Below, piece after piece: positions 1 to 7,651 of a stretch of 64,000 nucleotides of DNA. Numbering within the stretch: the stretch's first letter is position 1; every line of letters begins with the position of its first letter. Below the pieces are notes generated by a model, which ran no database searches, had not been told where the DNA came from, and saw only the letters and a list, made by a program, of their open reading frames with translations. The stretch comes from Sphingomonadales bacterium (GTDB lineage Bacteria > Pseudomonadota > Alphaproteobacteria > Sphingomonadales > Sphingomonadaceae). The position numbers and the translations under genes were made by a program. The stretch covers positions 231,411 through 295,410 of the forward strand of contig JAIXPC010000011.1 in NCBI GenBank assembly GCA_027486415.1. Direction: 5' to 3'.

Positions 1-516
1 GTGGCCTGCAATTCGGAACGCGATGCCGTCGAAGACAAGCCGACGCCGCAGATCAGCGTTGCCGACACCGCCAGCCTGCCGGCGGCCAGCAGCGATGATG
101 CCGGTGTCGACATCCGGGCCGACATGGAATCGGGCGAGGTGGCCCTGAAACTGCCCGGCGGTCTGGAAGGCAAGGTGAAGATCCCCAAGGGTCTTGAATC
201 CGAATCGCAGTTCGATCTCGACGGGGTTGGCCGCTATCCCGGATCAAAGCTGGTCAGCGTGAACGTCACCGGAACTGCCGGCGATGGCGGCGGTTCCGGC
301 CGGGTCGTGCTCGGCTTTTCGGCGCCGGGCACGGCGGGGCAGGTGGCCGATTGGTATCAGAAGGCGTTGATCGACCGGAATCGCGCCGCCGTTCGCACCG
401 GCAACAGCATCAGCAGCACGACCAAGGATGGCGACCGCATGGTGATCGCCGTGGAAGACGGCGCTGGCGGCGTGGCCCGCGGTCGCATCACCATCACCGA
501 CACGACGCGCGGCTGA
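1..516 (+). CDS. Lipoprotein, 5' end outside the window
   Basis: The reading frame is open from the first base and runs about 170 codons to a TGA. The first residues read V-A-C-N, which looks like the end of a lipobox with Cys3 as the lipidated residue. The true start and most of the signal peptide are therefore probably upstream, and the GTG at base 1 is probably an internal valine. The rest is polar and Gly/Asp-rich with no membrane segment, as expected for a periplasmic domain. I do not recognise the family. The next gene is convergent, only 5 bases away. Confidence 0.6.
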   Translation: MACNSERDAVEDKPTPQISVADTASLPAASSDDAGVDIRADMESGEVALKLPGGLEGKVKIPKGLESESQFDLDGVGRYPGSKLVSVNVTGTAGDGGGSGRVVLGFSAPGTAGQVADWYQKALIDRNRAAVRTGNSISSTTKDGDRMVIAVEDGAGGVARGRITITDTTRG

Positions 517-521
517 TCCCG

Positions 522-1400
522 TTACAGGCTGCGCGCCCGGAAGGTGTCGCAGCGGGCAATCTCGCCGCCTTGCAGCCCGGCCTGCAGCCAGCGCATGCGT
601 TGCTGCGACGTGCCGTGGGTAAAGCGTTCCGGGTTCACGCCGCCACCGGCCTGCCGTTGCAGCGTGTCATCGCCAATGGCTTGCGCGGCGCGCAGGCCTT
701 CCTCGATGTCGCCGGGCTCCAGCAGGTCGCGATTGTGGTGCGCCCACACGCCGGCCAGGCAATCGGCCTGCAGTTCCTGCCGCACCGAAAGCGCATTGCC
801 CTCTGCCTCGCCGGCGGCGCGGCGGGCCTGCTGCACCTGTTCCGAAATGCCCAGCACCGTCTGGATGTGGTGGCCCACCTCGTGCGCGATCACATAGGCG
901 GCGGCAAAGTCGCCGGGCGCGCCAAAGCGACGCGACAGATCGTCGAAGAAGCTGGCATCCAGATAGACCTGGCGATCCGCCGGGCAGTAAAACGGCCCCA
1001 TGCCGCTGTTGGCCGGGCCGCAACCGCTGTTCACGCCGCCGGCAAACAGCACCAGCTTCGGCTGTGGATAGGGCCGGCCGATCTGCTGCGGGAACAACTC
1101 GCCCCAGGTGCGCTCGGTGCTTTTCAGCACGCGGGCAATGAAGCGGTCATGCTGGCCGTCAAGCGCGGCCGGGGCTTCGGCCTGCGGCTGGCCCACACCC
1201 GGCCCTCCAACGCTGCCGCCGCCGGTGCCGCCCAAGAGGGTCAGCGGGTTGATGCCGAAGACAAGGCCCACGACGACCAGCACCGCGATGGTGCCAAGGC
1301 CCATGCCGCCGCCACCGATGGGCAGGCCGAAACCGCCCCCGCCGCCTTCGCCGCGGCGATCGATGATGTTGCTGCTTTCGTCTTCATCATCCAGGTTCAT
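522..1400 (-). CDS. Neutral zinc metallopeptidase, YpfJ type
   Basis: 292 residues. The N-terminus is acidic then glycine-rich, followed by one hydrophobic segment at about residues 35-55 that should anchor the protein in the inner membrane. A zinc-protease motif HEVGH lies at residues 173-177 after the sequence YVIA. Flanking blocks with Cys127 and Cys139 and an EAEGNAL stretch fit the YpfJ/KPN_00809 family of putative neutral zinc metallopeptidases (Pfam PF04228). The length matches the family. Substrates of the family are not established. The ATG start is followed directly by an intact charged N-terminus. Confidence 0.85.
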   Translation of the reverse strand: MNLDDEDESSNIIDRRGEGGGGGFGLPIGGGGMGLGTIAVLVVVGLVFGINPLTLLGGTGGGSVGGPGVGQPQAEAPAALDGQHDRFIARVLKSTERTWGELFPQQIGRPYPQPKLVLFAGGVNSGCGPANSGMGPFYCPADRQVYLDASFFDDLSRRFGAPGDFAAAYVIAHEVGHHIQTVLGISEQVQQARRAAGEAEGNALSVRQELQADCLAGVWAHHNRDLLEPGDIEEGLRAAQAIGDDTLQRQAGGGVNPERFTHGTSQQRMRWLQAGLQGGEIARCDTFRARSL

Positions 1401-1409
1401 GGGCGCAGG

Positions 1410-2303
1410 TTACCGCTGTGGGCGGGCCGGCGCCAGCGCCTCGTTCAACAACAGGGCGATGCGTGCGCCCGCCTTGCCGACCAGATCGCGCACGGGCGGC
1501 GTCGCCTTGGCGATATAGGCCGCCGTCACCACGCCGCGCGGCAGGGCCCGCCGCTGCTCACCGGGGATCGGGCAGCTGTCGGGATAATCCTGCAGGTCGG
1601 GATAGGTGATGCTGCGCGAAATCTCCCACGCCTCGCGCGCCCACAGCGCCACGCGGGTCGCCGTGTCGCCCGGCTGGCGGGCCGCACGGCCCACGGTGCG
1701 CGGCGTGATCGCCGGCGGCTCGGTCAGGGCGCGTTCGGCCAGCTCGCTGTCCCAGATCCCGTGCAGGTTCATCCGCTCCGGCGCCTTCAGGCCATAGGCG
1801 GCGCGCACCTGGTTGCCGCCCAGATCGGCCTTGTCGCCCAGGTGCAGCGGCTGGTGCATGTCGCCAACGAAATGCACCAGGAAGGCAAGGGCCTGCAGGC
1901 GTTCGGCCGGGGGACGGCTGCGATCGGCCAATATGGCCTGCTGGCGCGGGATCTGCGCCGTCACGCAATCGCCGTTCGGGCATTTGGCGGTGATGTCGAA
2001 GGGCGCACACACGCTGATGTTCTGGTAATGCCAGGGGGCCGAAAAGGCGAAGCGGTCGCGATACCGGGCGCGCACGCAATCGGGCCACACGCTGGCATCC
2101 TCGATGGTTCGCAGCCGGCATTCGGGGGTGTTCAGCCCGGCTTCGGCGCGCAGCAGGCGGCTGATCTCGGCGCGCGCAGCCGGTGTCGCCTGCGCCAGCG
2201 CGATGCTGCCGGTGAGGCGGTGGGCATAATCGCCCCAGGCCAGCGCCGGCTGGGCGGCGACCAGGGCAAGGGCGGCAAGCGGGCGAATCAGGCGGTGGAT
2301 CAT
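1410..2303 (-). CDS. S1/P1 nuclease family protein, secreted
   Basis: The protein starts with a signal peptide ending in Ala-Leu-Ala, and the mature form then begins WGDYAHR. In S1/P1 nucleases the mature N-terminal Trp is a zinc ligand, so this cleavage point supports the call. Further family motifs are HFVGDMHQPLH and GGNQ, and NLHGIWDSEL; their His and Asp residues bind the three-zinc centre. The expected role is extracellular or periplasmic cleavage of single-stranded nucleic acid and 3'-nucleotides. I chose the ATG at 2303 because it gives a compact signal peptide. ATGs at 2315 and further upstream are also in frame and no start has a clear Shine-Dalgarno sequence. Confidence 0.85.
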   Translation of the reverse strand: MIHRLIRPLAALALVAAQPALAWGDYAHRLTGSIALAQATPAARAEISRLLRAEAGLNTPECRLRTIEDASVWPDCVRARYRDRFAFSAPWHYQNISVCAPFDITAKCPNGDCVTAQIPRQQAILADRSRPPAERLQALAFLVHFVGDMHQPLHLGDKADLGGNQVRAAYGLKAPERMNLHGIWDSELAERALTEPPAITPRTVGRAARQPGDTATRVALWAREAWEISRSITYPDLQDYPDSCPIPGEQRRALPRGVVTAAYIAKATPPVRDLVGKAGARIALLLNEALAPARPQR

Positions 2304-2418
2304 GGCGCTGCTCATGCGCGAGGCCAGCGGCGCTGGCCAGTGCGGCAGGGTGGCGTTATGGACTTGCAAAGCCGGCCGTCACTGCCAATCTGACAGCCAA
2401 CAGGAACACGGACCAGCG

Positions 2419-3336
2419 ATGCGAGATCCCTACAGCGTATTGGGTGTGCCGCGATCGGCCACGGAAGCCGACATCAAGAAGGCGTTCCGCAAGATCGCCA
2501 AGGACAATCACCCCGATCGCAACGCCGATGATCCCAAGGCCCTGGAACGCTTCAAGGAAGCCAACCTGGCCTATGAACTTCTGTCGGACGCGGGCAAGCG
2601 CGCCCAGTTCGATCGCGGCGAGATTGGCCCCGATGGCCAGCCGATCAACCCGTTTGCCGGTGGCGGCGGCTTCAATCCGCGCGATTTCGGCGGCGCTGGC
2701 CGTTCCGGCGGTGGTGCCGATTTTGCCGGCGCAGCGGATGACCTGTTTGCCGAACTGTTCGGTGGCCGCAGCCCGTTTGGCGGCAGCGCCGGCGGGCGCG
2801 GCTTTCGCACCCAGGTGCGCGGGCCGGACGTGGCCTATCGGCTGACAGTGCCGTTCGTCGATGCGGTGCAGCTGACGCCGCAGCGGGTGACGCTCCGCAA
2901 TGGCCAGACCATCGAGATCAAGCTGCCGGCCGGGCTGGAATCGGGCAAGCAGATGCGGCTGGCCGGCAAGGGCGAGCCCGGCCCCGGCGGCCCCGGCGAT
3001 GCCATCGTCACCATCGACATCGCCTCTCACCGCGCGCTGAGCCGCGATGGCGATGATGTGCGGCTGGTGGTGCCGATCAAGCTGGACGAAGCCGTGCTGG
3101 GTGCCAAGGTCAGGATGCCGACTGCCGAAGGCCCGGTGTCGCTGACCATCCCGCCCGGCACGCCATCGGGCAAGATGTTCCGACTGAAGGGCCGCGGTTT
3201 CCGCCGCATCGACGGCACGCGCGGCGATCAGCTGGTGACGGTGCAGATCGACATCCCCGCCGATCACGACGGGTTGAAGGCCTTTGCCGAAAGCTTTGTC
3301 GATCCCCGCGAGATCCGCGCGGCATTGCTGGATTGA
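2419..3336 (+). CDS. DnaJ-like co-chaperone, CbpA type
   Basis: 305 residues. An N-terminal J domain (residues 3-70) has the HPD tripeptide at 31-33, which stimulates DnaK ATPase. A Gly/Phe-rich linker follows (about 85-140) and then two DnaJ C-terminal substrate-binding domains, with motifs such as LPAGLESGKQMRLAGKGE and IPPGTPSGKMFRLKGRG. The zinc-finger Cys repeats of true DnaJ are absent, so this is a type II J protein like CbpA. The ATG at 2419 places the J domain at the N-terminus; an upstream in-frame extension looks non-coding. The next gene starts inside its stop codon. Confidence 0.9.
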   Translation: MRDPYSVLGVPRSATEADIKKAFRKIAKDNHPDRNADDPKALERFKEANLAYELLSDAGKRAQFDRGEIGPDGQPINPFAGGGGFNPRDFGGAGRSGGGADFAGAADDLFAELFGGRSPFGGSAGGRGFRTQVRGPDVAYRLTVPFVDAVQLTPQRVTLRNGQTIEIKLPAGLESGKQMRLAGKGEPGPGGPGDAIVTIDIASHRALSRDGDDVRLVVPIKLDEAVLGAKVRMPTAEGPVSLTIPPGTPSGKMFRLKGRGFRRIDGTRGDQLVTVQIDIPADHDGLKAFAESFVDPREIRAALLD

Positions 3337-4208
3337 TCGGGCGCGTGGCGCTGCCAGCCCGCCTGCGCCGTTTGCCGCTCCGCCGCATCGCCGCCGACAC
3401 GGCGATGGGGACGTTCGAACATGGCTTCACCCATGCCGGCAACCTTGCCTATCTCAGCCTGGTGACGCTGTTTCCCTTCGTCATCCTGTTTGCCGCCATC
3501 GCCGCGCAACTGGGCCGCACCGGCGACGGACTGGCGGCATTGGGCACTTTTCTGGCCGCGCTGCCGCCGGGAGTGAGCGCCATCGTCGGCCCGGCGATCA
3601 CCGATGTGCTCACCGCAAACGCCACCGGGGGCGTGATCACCTTTGGCCTGATCGTCGGGCTGTGGACCACGTCGGGCGTGCTGGTGACGCTGCGGACCAT
3701 CGTCGAACAGGCCTATGACACGCCATCCGGTCTGCCGTTCTGGCGCTGGCGGCTGGTGGGCATCGCGCAGGTGCTGGGGCTGGTGATCATGCTGCTGCTG
3801 ATCTTTGCGGCGCAGGTCGCGGTGGCCGGCGCCGAAACCTTTGTCTATCGCCTGATGCCGCGCGCCGCCGACATCTTCCCGGCGCTGGGCCTGCAGCGCG
3901 TGGTGCCGGCGGTGATGCTGTTCCTGGCCTTGTGGGCGCTGTTCACCGTGCTGTGCCCGCGCCGGTTCCGGGATTTCCCGTTGTGGCCGGGGGCGCTGGT
4001 GACATCGGCGGCGTGGACGGTGACAACGCTGGCGCTGCCCGCCTCGCTGGCGCTGTTCGGCGATTATGCGCTCACTTATGGCAGCCTGGCCGGGGTGATC
4101 ATCGCGCTCTTGTATTTCTATGTCATCGGGCTTGGCGTCGTGCTGGGCGCGCAGCTGAATGCGGCTGTCGGGCGCGCACGGCTGGAAATTGCCGCAATTG
4201 CCAAGTAA
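3333..4208 (+). CDS. YihY/BrkB-family inner-membrane protein
   Basis: 291 residues with about six predicted membrane segments. The N-terminal block around NLAYLSLVTLFPFVILFAA and the later LTYGSLAGVIIALLYFY are hallmarks of the YihY/virulence factor BrkB family (Pfam PF03631). This family was once misnamed ribonuclease BN; its real function is unclear, with transport or envelope roles proposed. The start is probably the TTG that overlaps the TGA of the DnaJ-like gene, giving translational coupling. No ATG lies at a position that would retain the conserved N-terminus. Confidence 0.85.
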   Translation: MIGRVALPARLRRLPLRRIAADTAMGTFEHGFTHAGNLAYLSLVTLFPFVILFAAIAAQLGRTGDGLAALGTFLAALPPGVSAIVGPAITDVLTANATGGVITFGLIVGLWTTSGVLVTLRTIVEQAYDTPSGLPFWRWRLVGIAQVLGLVIMLLLIFAAQVAVAGAETFVYRLMPRAADIFPALGLQRVVPAVMLFLALWALFTVLCPRRFRDFPLWPGALVTSAAWTVTTLALPASLALFGDYALTYGSLAGVIIALLYFYVIGLGVVLGAQLNAAVGRARLEIAAIAK

Positions 4209-4243
4209 GGCCCGCGCCTGAGAATTTGCGGAGACCAAGAACA

Positions 4244-5047
4244 ATGGCAATCATGGCTGGCAAGCGCGGGCTGATCATGGGCCTGGCCAACGACAAGAGC
4301 CTGGCCTGGGGCATCGCCAAGTCGCTGGCGGAGCAGGGGGCGGAGCTCGCCTTCTCCTATCAGGGCCCGATGATGGAAAAGCGCGTGCGCCCGCTGGCCG
4401 AACAGCTGGGTGTGGCCCGCCTGTTCGAATGCGACGTGTCGTCCACCGAAAGCATGGACGCCTGCTTTGCCGCGCTGGCCGAAGAATGGCCGACCATCGA
4501 TTTCCTGGTTCACGCCATCGGCTTTTCCGACAAGAACGAGCTGCGCGGCCTCTATGTCGATACCAGCCTCGACAATTTCCTGCTCACCATGAATGTCTCG
4601 GTCTACAGCTTCACCGCCGTCGCCCAGCGCGCGGCGGCGATGATGCCGAACGGTGGCTCGCTGCTCACCCTGTCTTACTACGGCGCTGAAAAGGTCATCC
4701 CGCACTACAACGTGATGGGCGTGGCCAAGGCGGCGCTGGAATGCAGTGTCAAATATCTCGCCATGGATCTTGGCCCCCGGAACGTGCGGGTGAACTGCAT
4801 CTCCGCCGGCCCGATCAAGACGCTTGCCGCCAGCGGCATCGGCGACTTCCGCTACATCATGAAGTGGAACGAGTATAACAGCCCGCTCCGGCGCAACGTC
4901 ACCATCGAGGATGTCGGCGGCGCCGGCCTCTACCTGCTGTCAGACCTCGCCAGCGGCGTCACCGGCGAGATCCACCATGTCGACGCCGGCTACAATGTCA
5001 TCGGCATGAAGGCCGAGGACGCGCCGGATATCGGGCTGGAAAAATGA
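4244..5047 (+). CDS. fabI: Enoyl-[acyl-carrier-protein] reductase (NADH)
   Basis: 267 residues. FabI reduces trans-2-enoyl-ACP to acyl-ACP in the last step of each fatty-acid elongation cycle. The divergent SDR nucleotide-binding start ([20 protein letters not shown]), the LVHAIGF strand, and the catalytic Tyr155-x6-Lys162 in YNVMGVAK are all present. The tail includes [15 protein letters not shown]. Length and motifs match the triclosan-sensitive FabI family. The ATG is preceded by GGAGA at 4230-4234. The stop overlaps the start of aroC by four bases (ATGA). Confidence 0.96.
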   Translation: MAIMAGKRGLIMGLANDKSLAWGIAKSLAEQGAELAFSYQGPMMEKRVRPLAEQLGVARLFECDVSSTESMDACFAALAEEWPTIDFLVHAIGFSDKNELRGLYVDTSLDNFLLTMNVSVYSFTAVAQRAAAMMPNGGSLLTLSYYGAEKVIPHYNVMGVAKAALECSVKYLAMDLGPRNVRVNCISAGPIKTLAASGIGDFRYIMKWNEYNSPLRRNVTIEDVGGAGLYLLSDLASGVTGEIHHVDAGYNVIGMKAEDAPDIGLEK

Positions 5048-6114
5048 GCCTCAACAGCTTCGGCCACCTGCTGCGTTTCACCACCTGGGGCGAAAGCCAT
5101 GGGCCGGCGATTGGTGCGGTGGTCGATGGCTGCCCTCCGGGGCTGGACCTGTCGGAGGGCGACATCCAGCCCTTCCTCGACAAGCGCCGCCCCGGCCAGT
5201 CGAAGTTCACCACCCAGCGGCAGGAGCCTGACCAGGTCCGCATCCTGTCCGGCGTTTACGAAGGCCGCACCACCGGCACGCCGATCAGCCTGATGATCGA
5301 GAATGTCGACCAGCGGTCGAAGGATTATGGCGAGGTCGCTGCCAAGTACCGGCCCGGCCATGCCGATTATGCCTATGACGCCAAATATGGCTTTCGCGAT
5401 CCGCGCGGTGGCGGGCGGTCGTCGGCGCGGGAAACCGCCAGCCGGGTGGCGGCAGGGGCGGTGGCGCGGAAGATCATCCCCACTGTCGCCATCACCGCCT
5501 ATCTGGTCGAGATCGGCGGCATCGCCATCGATCGCAGCCGGTTCGATCTCGCCGAGATCGACCGCAACCCGTTCTGGTGCCCGGATGCGGTTACCGCCGC
5601 ACGGTGGGAAGAGCATCTCGACGCCGCCCGCAAATCGGGTTCGTCGCTGGGGGCCATCGTCGAATGCGTCGCCACCGGTGTGCCGGCCGGCTGGGGCAGC
5701 CCGCTCTATCACAAGCTCGACGCCCAGCTCGCCAATGCCGCCATGAGCATCAACGCGGTGAAGGCCGTGGAAATCGGCGACGGTTTTGCCGCGGCCCGCC
5801 TGCGCGGCGAGGAGAATGCCGATGCCATGCGCCCCGGTGCCGATGGCCCGGAATTCCTGTCCAACCACGCCGGGGGCATCGCGGGCGGCATCTCCACCGG
5901 CCAGCCCATCGTGGTGCGAATGGCACTGAAGCCGACAAGCTCCATTCTCACGCCCGTCGAAACCATCACGAAGGACGGCCAGGCCGCCGAGATCGTCACC
6001 AAGGGCCGTCACGATCCGTGCGTCGGTATCCGTGCCGCACCGGTGCTGGAAGCCATGGTGGCGCTGGTCCTGGCCGACGCGATGCTTCTCCATCGCGGAC
6101 AGACCGGCCGCTAG
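5044..6114 (+). CDS. aroC: Chorismate synthase
   Basis: 356 residues, the normal length. The enzyme converts 5-enolpyruvylshikimate-3-phosphate to chorismate with reduced FMN, the last common step to aromatic amino acids and folate. Family signatures seen are the N-terminal [12 protein letters not shown], the [14 protein letters not shown] block, the [19 protein letters not shown] block and the C-terminal [18 protein letters not shown]. It is translationally coupled to fabI by an ATGA overlap. The 3' end overlaps the convergent GFA-family gene by four bases. Confidence 0.97.
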   Translation: MSLNSFGHLLRFTTWGESHGPAIGAVVDGCPPGLDLSEGDIQPFLDKRRPGQSKFTTQRQEPDQVRILSGVYEGRTTGTPISLMIENVDQRSKDYGEVAAKYRPGHADYAYDAKYGFRDPRGGGRSSARETASRVAAGAVARKIIPTVAITAYLVEIGGIAIDRSRFDLAEIDRNPFWCPDAVTAARWEEHLDAARKSGSSLGAIVECVATGVPAGWGSPLYHKLDAQLANAAMSINAVKAVEIGDGFAAARLRGEENADAMRPGADGPEFLSNHAGGIAGGISTGQPIVVRMALKPTSSILTPVETITKDGQAAEIVTKGRHDPCVGIRAAPVLEAMVALVLADAMLLHRGQTGR

Positions 6115-6488
6115 CCGAGGTCGGCGCGGGCCTTTTCCCAGTTGCGCCCGTCATAGGCGCGGATCACCGGCGTCACGTCGTCCACGCCGTCGAGTGCCCG
6201 CCAGTTGACCGAATAGCCATCGGGGTGTGATCGCGGCACGTAAAAGCTCTTGATGCCGCAATGCCGGCAGAACAGGTGGCGCGCGGTGCCGCTGCCCCAG
6301 CGATATTCGGTCAGCGCGTCGTGCCCGCGTTCCAGCGTCAAATCGCCGGCGCTGCTGATCAGGTGCAGAAAGCCGGTCTTGGCGCAGATCGAACAGTTGC
6401 AATCGAGCAATTCGGGCGGATCAGCGAAGCGCACCCGGAAGTGCACCGCGCCGCAATGGCAACCACCCGTCGTTTCGCGCATCGTCAT
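6111..6488 (-). CDS. GFA-family zinc protein (CENP-V/GFA)
   Basis: 125 residues. The zinc-binding cysteines are arranged as in glutathione-dependent formaldehyde-activating enzyme-like proteins (Pfam PF04828): CHCG near the N-terminus, CNCSIC in the middle and HLFCRHCG later. Family members are often annotated as carbon-sulfur lyases, but most have no proven substrate, so no specific reaction can be assigned. The gene stands alone, facing aroC, and its promoter must lie in the 240-base gap upstream. Confidence 0.85.
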   Translation of the reverse strand: MTMRETTGGCHCGAVHFRVRFADPPELLDCNCSICAKTGFLHLISSAGDLTLERGHDALTEYRWGSGTARHLFCRHCGIKSFYVPRSHPDGYSVNWRALDGVDDVTPVIRAYDGRNWEKARADLG

Positions 6489-6728
6489 GGTGCCATGTGA
6501 ACCCGGCGCGGGCTGTGATCAAGCCTTAACGCCAGTCACTTAAGGGATATTACGGAGGTGACGATCCGCCACAGCCTCTGGCATCCCTGATGGCGGGCGT
6601 GTGGGAGCTATCGGTAGCGGGCAGCATCCGGGTTCCATCGCATCTTGTCCGGGGTCGTGTATTGCCGCTGGGGGGCGGTTTGATCCGACCCCGGATGCCC
6701 TTGCCGGCACCGGCCTGTCAGTCTGGCC
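6489..6728. other. Intergenic gap with a large hairpin
   Basis: The gap lies between two reverse-strand genes. I find no convincing gene in it; an open frame beginning at 6590 runs into the lipoprotein gene on the opposite strand and has no family features. The region should hold the promoter of the GFA-family gene and the terminator of the thyA-to-lipoprotein run. It contains the strong inverted repeat listed separately at 6648-6695. Confidence 0.5.
6648..6695. repeat. Long inverted repeat with nested hairpin
   Basis: The arms TCCGGGGTCG (6648-6657) and CGACCCCGGA (6686-6695) are perfect reverse complements of 10 bases. Between them CCGC and GCGG can form an inner stem around a G-rich loop. 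There is no T-run on either strand, so it is not a classic intrinsic terminator, though it lies just downstream of the reverse-strand lipoprotein gene and could still end or protect that transcript. A REP-type element is the alternative. Confidence 0.6.
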
Positions 6729-7157
6729 TCAGCCCGGAACCTTCAGATCAGCCACCTTGGAATCGCGCACGCCCACCGGTGCGGCCAGGATTTCCTGCAG
6801 GAACACGCCCTTGTTGACGGCGCTGGTCTTGGGATCGCCGGCCTGGCTGCGGATCGCCGGATCGGGGCTGCCGGCACCGGCACGGTCCAGCAACTGCTGT
6901 TCGGCGGCGCTGCGCGGCGGCGGCTTCACGCCGGGGCCGAACAGGGCTTCCATCGCGGCGGCCTGGGCATCCACGCTCATGGCGCGCGGCGCACCCGGCT
7001 TGGGCGGGGCGAGGGCGAAATCGGGCGGCACCACCAGCGGCGCACCGCGCGCGATCGCCAGTTCATCGGGGCCGCGATCGGTAAGCCGGCCACCGTTGCC
7101 GCCGCACGCCGTCAGCGTCAGGCCTAGTGCGGTCAGGATCAGCAGGTTGCGCGTCAT
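6729..7157 (-). CDS. DUF3035-type lipoprotein
   Basis: 142 residues. An N-terminal signal ends in the lipobox LTAC, so the protein should be lipidated and envelope-bound. The sequence then reads PDELAIARGAPLVVPPDFAL, typical of the DUF3035 family that often follows lspA in alphaproteobacteria. Function is unknown. I place the start at 7157 because AAGGA lies five bases upstream; ATGs at 7163 and 7175 would sit on or before this ribosome site. It is the last gene of the run with ileS and lspA, fitting since LspA would process it. Confidence 0.8.
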   Translation of the reverse strand: MTRNLLILTALGLTLTACGGNGGRLTDRGPDELAIARGAPLVVPPDFALAPPKPGAPRAMSVDAQAAAMEALFGPGVKPPPRSAAEQQLLDRAGAGSPDPAIRSQAGDPKTSAVNKGVFLQEILAAPVGVRDSKVADLKVPG

Positions 7158-7171
7158 CGGCATTCCTTGGT

Positions 7172-7651
7172 TCACGGCGTGTGCTGCGGGCCGGGCTTGG
7201 CCAGGATGGCGCGCCCCAGCAGCAGGATGACGCCCAGTGTAATCGCGGCATCCGCGAGATTGAAGACCCAGAAACTATATTGCTGCCAAAAGAAATGCAG
7301 GAAATCGACGACATAGCCAAAGCGCACGCGATCGAGGATGTTGCCGATCGCCCCGCCCAGCACCAGCCCCAGTGCCGCCACGTCCACCGGGTGCTTTTCG
7401 CGCCGCAGCCACAGCGCCACGGCCAGCGCGATGCCGGCGGTGACGGCGGTCAGCAACCAGCGGGAAAGGTCATTGTCGGCCGCCAGCAGCCCCATCGACA
7501 CGCCGACATTGCCGACGAAGGTCAGGCGAAAGAACGGCCACACATCGATGCCGCCGATGGTTGGCAGGTGCAGCACCTCCAGCACCCAGTATTTGCTGAT
7601 CTGGTCAAGCACCAGCACCAGCGCGGCAAGGGCATAGCCGCGGTTAGCCAT
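7172..7651 (-). CDS. lspA: Lipoprotein signal peptidase (signal peptidase II)
   Basis: 159 residues with four membrane segments. LspA cleaves the signal peptide of diacylglyceryl-modified prolipoproteins in the inner membrane. The catalytic aspartates lie in the two conserved motifs GGAIGNILDRV and FNLADAAI; an N-terminal Asp in VLVLDQISKYW is also conserved. The start overlaps the end of ileS by eight bases, and the order ileS-lspA is conserved across many proteobacteria. The downstream lipoprotein is a likely client. Confidence 0.95.
   Translation of the reverse strand: MANRGYALAALVLVLDQISKYWVLEVLHLPTIGGIDVWPFFRLTFVGNVGVSMGLLAADNDLSRWLLTAVTAGIALAVALWLRREKHPVDVAALGLVLGGAIGNILDRVRFGYVVDFLHFFWQQYSFWVFNLADAAITLGVILLLGRAILAKPGPQHTP

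Noticed and set aside
1-3. GTG at the first base as a true start codon
   Set aside because: It would start the protein at V-A-C, inside what looks like a lipobox, so the signal peptide must lie upstream of the window.
351-2393. Forward open frame of about 680 codons over the metallopeptidase and nuclease genes
   Set aside because: It overlaps two recognisable reverse-strand genes with intact catalytic motifs and shows no domain of its own.
6590-6817. Small forward gene in the gap before the DUF3035 lipoprotein
   Set aside because: There is no well-placed ribosome site for it, it runs into the opposite-strand gene, and its Pro/Arg-rich sequence has no family features.
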